Assembly (NCBI GenBank): GCA_014529385.2
Contig: CM043963.1
Span: 104,452,912 to 104,516,911 of the forward strand
DNA: 64,000 nt
Reading direction: 5' to 3'
Origin: Adiantum capillus-veneris
Taxonomy: Eukaryota > Streptophyta > Polypodiopsida > Polypodiales > Pteridaceae
The position numbers and the translations under genes were made by a program. The notes under the pieces are model-generated. The model worked only from the letters and a program-made list of their open reading frames with translations. It had not been told where the DNA came from and did no database searches. Of the stretch, positions 59,850 through 64,000 are shown piece by piece (position 1 is the stretch's first letter; every line of letters starts with the position of its first letter).

Positions 59850-60779
59850 CTTATTAGCAGCAACCCTTTTTGCCTTTCTTGTGAGATGGATATAACCCCT
59901 TTAATCTTTGGAAAAGATTCTTGTAGGTCTCAGCTATATTCATTAGCAGCGAAGATCTTCCCATGTACTTTAAGTAGTAAGGGACTTTTGGATCTTCCTT
60001 CTTCAACCTCAAAAGTTACTTTCCCCATAGAAGTATGTACAATATCATTGTACGCATATTCTATAAGAGGTAAGTAATTCTATCATTGAGAACATTGATC
60101 TACTTCCATGACATAGGCTTGTAATATATCAAGCATCGTTAGATTAGTTATTTCACTTTGGTCATCCGTTTGTGGATGATAGGCCGAAAGAAAAATTTAA
60201 CCTACTTCCTCAATTCTCAAAGAGACCCTTCTAGAAATTACTGGTCATTCTAGGATCTTTGTCCGACACTATGGGTGTTGGAAATCCATGATGCTTGAAA
60301 ATTTGAGATCTGAAGAGGGTTGCCATTTGATGTGCCTTAATAGTCTTTTTGACAGGTCTAGAGTGTGTTTTCTTGTTAACCTTGTCGACTTAAACAATCC
60401 AACTTGCTTCCCTCAATCAAATTTCAACTTTTGGTATACCACGCATTTTGAAACATACTTTTGTATATTTACTTTTCATGGCAGATCAACAGAAATAAAT
60501 TTCTACTCCTTGAAGATTAGATTATGGATTCCCTCTTTGCCCTGCATAAGGAGAAGTATGGGATTCATACATGACTTTTGTATTGTATGGATGAGTAACG
60601 CATAGCCTATTGCCGTTTGGAAAATAACCATCCTTCAAGGTGAATGGTTCTTTTTTCTTCCCTAATGCAAAGGCTATAATTACGTACTTAAGTTCTCAGT
60701 CATTAGCATACTCATCTATCATAAAAGATAAATCATTGTGAGTGGCTATAGACACCACATTTACCCTTGGTCATGGTGA
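59850..60779 (-). pseudogene. Ty3 integrase relic
   Basis: SPYAGQRGNP near 60530, then AHQMATLFRSQIFKHHGFPT and IVSDKDPRMTSNF near 60250. These correspond to the stretch before and around the second catalytic Asp. A further match to the C-terminal region is scattered over 60080-59900. Heavily frame-shifted. Confidence 0.6.
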
Positions 60780-61192
60780 AAGTGCATCAACCACTTGATT
60801 GTGCTTGCCAACAATGTGAGCAATATGACATTTAAATTGCAAAATAAAATTTATCCACCTCGTTTGTTTGTCGGAGAGCTTGGTTTGCGTCATGAATTTC
60901 TTGAGGCTTTATGATCCATTCGTAGGATGAATGGAGTCCCCAAAAGATAGTGTTTCCAAGTGTTTAGGGCATATAGAATAGCTAGTAGCTCTTTTTCGTA
61001 TTTGCCCAATACACACTTACCGAAGTTGAGTCTTTGACTGTCATATGCAATGCCATGCCCTTCTTGAAGCAAAATAGCTCCAAGGCAATTACCACAAGCG
61101 TCACATTGGACCTCAAATGGCTTTGAGAGATCTAGTAGTGTGAGCACACGTTGAAAGATAAGATTCTTCAAAAGCTTCTTGCACTTTTGCAA
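60780..61192 (-). pseudogene. Ty3 RNase H relic
   Basis: FEVQCDACGNCLGAILLQEG, YEKELLAILYALNTWKHYLL and ILRMDHKA, then after a frameshift FILQFKCHIAHIVGKHNQVV and DALSP. Typical order and spacing for a gypsy RNase H. Confidence 0.8.
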
Positions 61193-61224
61193 TCCATGAA
61201 TGCTTAACGTTCTTTTCTATTAAG

Positions 61225-61872
61225 TCACGTAATGGGCTTGCTATTAGCGAGATTTTTTTTAATGAAGCATCCATAGTATGCACACATACCTATGAAGCTT
61301 CGTACCTCCTGTAGATTCCTTGGATTAGGCCATCTTTTTATTACCTCTAACTTTGTTGCATCCATATGGGTGCCATCTTTAGAGATGATGCGACCTAAGT
61401 ATTGAATCTCTTGTAGGAAAAATTCACTTTTCTTTTGATTAATGAAAAGCTTATTCTCTCTCACAACTTGAAAGATTACCTGGAGGTGTCGCTTGTACTC
61501 CTCAAGTGAATTTGAATGGCCTGAAGATTTTTGTCCATCATGAGTTTGAATGCATCTGGAGCATTTGTCAAGCCAAAACTTGTAAATTATCAAATAGATC
61601 TTCTACCCGCGCGGCACGAGAAATCTATTCTTGGTAGTAATCTTATTTAATGCTCTATAGTCGACACACATGTGATACGTGTCGTCTTTCTTTTGCACTA
61701 AAAGCAATGGTGAACAAAGTGGAGAGGAGCTAGACCTCACCATCTCTTTTTCCAACAATTCATGCACTTGCCTCATGATCTCCTCTTGTCGAGCTTGTGA
61801 AACTCGATAAGGAGGCTTGTTAGGTAGTGAGCTTCCTGGTAGGAGCTCAATTGCATGGTCATCATCCCTCAT
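61225..61872 (-). pseudogene. Ty3 reverse transcriptase relic with catalytic block deleted
   Basis: N-terminal part is good (NKPPYRVSQARQEEIMRQV, SPLCSPLLLVQKKDDTYHMC, YRALNKITTKNRF). The frame then jumps to FGLTNAPDAFKLMMD, and again to EEYKRHLQVIFQVVRENKLF and LGRIISKDGTHMD. Both the first catalytic Asp region and the YxDD block are gone. The thumb ends in PNPRNLQEVRSFIGMCAYYG. Confidence 0.8.
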
Positions 61873-61962
61873 TTTAGAGGTAGCTCACTAGGGATGTCAT
61901 CAATGAAAACATCTTGGGATCCATTTAGGAAATTAGACAACTCTAATTCCTCTTGATTCCCT

Positions 61963-62316
61963 TTATTGCAAGGATATGATGTTTCCTGACTCATTAGCAT
62001 CTATGTACATGCTCTCTTCCCTGTAGGTAAAGTAGATTCCCCTTTTACGGAACTTCATGTTGGAAGCCATGCGGTTAAACCATGGTACCCCAACGATAAC
62101 ATTCTCATGTTTGAGAGGGAAGATGAAGAAATCCTTTTTGTCCACATAGCTTTGGACATGAAGACTTAATTTTCCAATGAAAGAAGTAACTGAGACATCT
62201 TGTCCCTTGATAACTCCATTGGCTTTCAATGCATCTCCTATCTTGTGGGCTTGTATGCCTAGCTTAGTGGTCAACTCCGTGGATATGAAGTTGTGAGTTG
62301 AACTAGGGTCAAACAA
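61963..62316 (-). pseudogene. Ty3 aspartic protease relic
   Basis: FDPSSTHNFIS stands where DSGSTHNFIS is usual, so the catalytic DSG is changed to DPS. LGIQAHKIGDAL and VIVGVPWFNRM (the I-L-G-x-x-W end of the domain) follow. Open for 117 codons. Confidence 0.7.
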
Positions 62317-63075
62317 ATTAAAATAAAATCATCATGCTCTTGCATCTTTCCCCAAGCATAGGAAAGAAGAAATCCTTGGCAATGAGCATCCTCTTTTGGA
62401 GCTTCAAACATAGAGACTCTAGGAGTCTCATTACGGGCAATTCTCTTGGGGCAAGGACGATAACCATGGCCTTGCTCCCCACACTTAAAACATTTGTGGT
62501 CCTTACTAAAAGCTTCTAGCTCTTTAGGAGAGAGTTTATGTTTACCTTTGTAAACTCCCTTCTCCTTGGATCGAGTGTTGTTGTTGTTGGAATAGACTTG
62601 GTAAGAATTTTGGGCATTGGTTTTCCTCTTGGCATGACTTTTGTCTTTAATTTCCATGGGCTTGACATTCCGTCTAGCCCCTTTTGGAAATTGATGCGTG
62701 AAGCAACCGTGGTGTGGTGGATTACTTCAATGATAGAACCGGGCCGTTGAGAGTTGACATACTCGGCCATCTCTTTGGGTAATCCCACACAGAATTGTTG
62801 CTTTTGCTCGGCAAAGTCTATCTTTTGAAAGATAGTAGCCTTGAAATGTAAATCCCAAAACTTGTCCACATATTTGTGGATAGACTCATGAGAGAGAAGC
62901 TTTAAACTTCACCATTTGGTGAGCACTTTGTCCTTTGCATCACTTGCAAGGAATTGCTTCATGATGGAAACTCGTAGAGTTTTCCATGTCTTTGGGGCTT
63001 TGCCGTTGCCACAAAGGCTAGCCCACCATTGATGAGCCGATTTTTGGAAGTGCACAGCTACATGGCATAGCTATA
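62271..63075 (-). pseudogene. Ty3 gag relic
   Basis: Blocks HQWWASLCGNGKAPKTWKTL, FLASDAKDKVLTKW, HKYVDKFWDLHFKATIF, QQFCVGLPKEMAEYVNSQRP and a CCHC zinc knuckle CFKCGEQGHGYRPC (about 62480-62440). The frame shifts between 62657 and 62516, and a stop sits near 62905. Confidence 0.8.
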
Positions 63076-63289
63076 TTGGGCCAAAGACCAGAAACTATAC
63101 CAAGAGAGGAACTCCACGAGAGATCTTTTGGGAGCAATGTTAAAAAACCCGAACCTACCTCATCGCAAAGAAAACCGTGTGACACTAAAGCCAATCTAGG
63201 GCTACACGATTCACTATTTCCAACAAGCTGGTTTGAAGGACTTGGGACATGACCACAACTACCAAGAGACCAAGAGTTGAACCAAATAG

Positions 63290-64000
63290 ACGTGTCAGAC
63301 TAGCTGATTTTCAAAAATGGGTCAGAAGATACAGTGGATCTGGGATCCATATGACCACATAGCAAGCTTTAAGCAAGTGCTAAGAGCAAAACACATATTT
63401 GATTTTCTTACTCAATTTAAGGGATTTGGAATGACATTAGAAGGAAAAGCACTGACATAGTTCCAAAACATTCCACCTAGGTCAATCATGGACTTAAATA
63501 CATTAGCTCAAGGATTAGTAGCTACATGTTCCAAAACGGGGATCAAACATAATACGGTAGCTCAAATCTATAGCTTCACACAGAAACAAGGTGAGTCTGT
63601 TAGGGATTCTGCAACTAGAATGAAGTAATACATTGCAAGATGCCCAGAACTAGAAATACCTGTAGAAGAAAGATTAGTATCTTTGTTTCTAGAGGGACTG
63701 TTAAACAAAGAACTTCATGCTATATTGTATAGCAAGAAACATATGACCCTAGAAGAGTGTGTATCGGATGCCATTGACTTGGGAGACAAATGTGAGATTT
63801 TCAATGAAGAAGATGTCCCTAAGGATTATCAAAGTGAGAAAACAACATCCACTAAACCAACACAAGCGGGAACGGCTACTGCAGCATCGGTGATAGAGAC
63901 ATAGAAGACATGCTCAAAAGGATGAATGAAATGATGAATAATATGCAAAAATCACCTATGAGGGGACCATGCCAAGGGATACCTCAACAGGGACAACTAA
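63290..64000 (+). pseudogene. Ty3-type gag fragment running off the window
   Basis: Plus-strand gag (retrotransposon gag domain): ASFKQVLRAKHIFDFLTQFK, MTLEGKALT-stop-FQNIPP, then QGESVRDSATRMK-stop-YIA, and EERLVSLFLEGLLNKELHAI from 63670. Stops are a TAG where Trp is expected, a TAA where Gln is expected, and TAG 63902. It continues past the window end. It is in the opposite orientation to the neighbouring Ty3 relic, so it is a separate element. Confidence 0.65.

Larger units (their letters stand above)
59500..63075 (-). mobile_element. Decayed Ty3/gypsy element, minus strand
   Basis: Gag, protease, RT, RNase H and integrase remnants follow each other on the minus strand in the standard Ty3 order, with deletions, frameshifts and stops throughout. 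No LTRs were recognised at either end. It is older than the plus-strand element at 37-46 kb and of a different lineage: one RNase H only. Confidence 0.8.

Overview
The window looks like nuclear DNA of a land plant, dominated by transposable elements. The evidence is spliceosomal introns with GT/AG borders, Ty3/gypsy, Ty1/copia, LINE, Mutator-like and Penelope-like relics, very long GA/CT and GT/AC microsatellites, and AT-rich spacers. The element mix, together with a gene that looks like a prokaryote-type amino (N4/N6) DNA methyltransferase, makes me think of a non-seed plant such as a fern or lycophyte. That assignment is inference. I saw no rRNA, tRNA or CRISPR array.

Layout. 1-13 kb: two decayed Mutator-like (MULE/SWIM) copies, an inverted-repeat element, a broken SWIB-domain gene, a LINE reverse-transcriptase relic, microsatellites and a cluster of short palindromes. 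13.2-16.2 kb: tandem repeats and a small open gene (118 aa) with a TATA box. 16.4-23.6 kb, minus strand: the most interesting locus, a 14-exon gene whose product carries an N-terminal ParB-like (DGNHR) domain and a C-terminal beta-class N4/N6 DNA methyltransferase domain. A 3.2-kb copia-type element (TG...CA ends, 5-bp target duplication ACGAT) sits inside its 13th exon, and there is one in-frame TAG. 23.7-26.6 kb: duplicated GT-rich repeats, a 404-bp foldback built from three 70-bp palindromes, and AC/AT-rich DNA. 26.6-30.1 kb: the best preserved MULE transposase gene (4 exons, 4 nonsense codons). 31.1-35.8 kb: a Penelope-like element with 513-bp direct terminal repeats. 37.1-46.3 kb: a nearly complete Ty3/gypsy element (Tat-like, two RNase H domains, 1.55-kb LTRs), followed by a second copy of its leader that is fused to a DDE-transposase-like relic. 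48.1-49.0 kb: a divergent, long-tailed histone H3 variant gene with two nonsense codons. 50.0-51.6 kb: an unknown two-exon gene. 51.7-58.9 kb: long inverted arms, tandem repeats and part of an LTR retrotransposon. 59.5-63.1 kb: a decayed minus-strand Ty3/gypsy element. 63.3-64 kb: the start of another gag on the plus strand.

Almost every gene is broken. Many in-frame stops can be explained by a single C-to-T change in CGA, CAG or CAA, as expected for heavily methylated, silenced DNA. Genes that may still be intact are the 118-aa ORF at 14.5 kb and possibly the first exon of the 50-51.6 kb gene. The ParB-methyltransferase gene and the H3 variant look like recent losses: their frames and splice sites are otherwise well kept.
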